Source: Mariprofundaceae bacterium (GTDB taxonomy: Bacteria; Pseudomonadota; Zetaproteobacteria; Mariprofundales; Mariprofundaceae). From it: a DNA stretch of 5,348 nucleotides. Position numbers and translations under genes: made by a program. Below, in pieces: positions 5,214-5,348 of this stretch. Every line of letters starts with the position of its first letter. The first letter of the stretch is position 1. The DNA lies in contig JAUZQL010000175.1 of NCBI GenBank assembly GCA_030950975.1, positions 1 to 5,348 on the forward strand, written 5' to 3'. The notes under the pieces were generated by a model that saw only the letters and a program-made list of their open reading frames with translations, had not been told where the DNA came from and searched no databases.

Positions 5214-5348
5214 GGCAATATTCTGGATTCAAAAACATTCAAACAGCTTAAAATTATCACCGAGGCAGCACTCTCGATGACGGGACGAATGACGATGTTG
5301 GGCTTATCTCGTTGGTCTTCTGATGGTGGAAGTTATCGAACGGTTCAA

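Larger units (their letters stand above)
4915..5348 (+). mobile_element. Insertion sequence, left part, interrupted by a miniature element and cut by the right edge
   Basis: The element holds a transposase reading frame that starts at 4981 and resumes after a 200-bp interruption, continuing to the window end. The left boundary is inferred from the start of the GGGTAGC inverted repeat at 4915 and could lie a few bases further left. The right terminus and any target duplication are outside the window, so the family cannot be set from the ends. The residues after the interruption resemble DDE transposases of the IS4/IS701 type. Confidence 0.65.
4981..5348 (+). pseudogene. Transposase gene, disrupted near its 5' end by a miniature element, partial at right edge
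   Basis: The frame from ATG 4981 reads MNEIMRTLLPI and then enters the inserted element, reaching TAA after 22 codons. The same LPI codons (TTG CCA ATA) recur at 5205-5213, exactly 200 bp later, and continue openly as GNILDSKTFKQL, then ITEAALSMTGRMTMLGLSRW and SSDGGSYRTVQ to the window end. Removing 200 bp joins the two parts in frame, giving a normal-looking transposase start of about 56 residues so far. The TGRxTMLGxSRW...GGSYRT pattern is what I recall from N-termini of IS4/IS701-like DDE transposases. The catalytic residues would lie beyond the edge. The downstream part might still be translated from ATG 5169, which lies inside the inserted element and is in frame, but no ribosome site precedes it. 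Confidence 0.75.

Overview
The window looks like a chromosomal segment of an AT-rich Gram-negative bacterium, most likely a proteobacterium. The evidence is a long single-chain PurL and a 549-residue Pgi that both closely resemble the enterobacterial forms, plus a putative lipoprotein with a DUF2155-like C-terminus. The sequence alone does not fix the genus; a gamma- or zetaproteobacterium is a guess. The housekeeping genes all lie on the minus strand. The mobile DNA at the right edge reads on the plus strand.

Layout from left to right. Positions 1-2081 hold the first 693 codons of purL (de novo purine synthesis); its 3' part lies beyond the left edge. Positions 2082-2234 are a short intergenic region with no convincing promoter. 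Positions 2235-3134 form a compact stable-RNA transcription unit read on the minus strand. In transcription order it has a strong sigma70-type promoter with a GC-rich discriminator, tRNA-Ser(GCU), a small putative lipoprotein gene, two identical tRNA-Arg(ACG) genes, and a rho-independent terminator. The protein gene is squeezed between the tRNAs, and its stop codon lies inside the first tRNA-Arg. Positions 3146-4795 are a complete pgi (glucose-6-phosphate isomerase). No terminator is visible between pgi and the tRNA promoter.

Positions 4887-5348 are nested mobile DNA. An insertion sequence begins near 4915. Its transposase starts at 4981 and is split after about 11 codons by a roughly 194-bp miniature element with 15-bp perfect terminal inverted repeats (5009-5202), inside a 200-bp direct-repeat spacing. 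Removing 200 bp restores an in-frame transposase start that continues to the right edge. A further copy of the miniature-element end lies at 4887-4905, just outside the IS.

The two best leads are the element-within-an-element at the right end and the tRNA-lipoprotein-tRNA operon, where tRNA maturation would cut the protein's message before its stop codon. I found no CRISPR array, defence system or new multi-gene system in the window.
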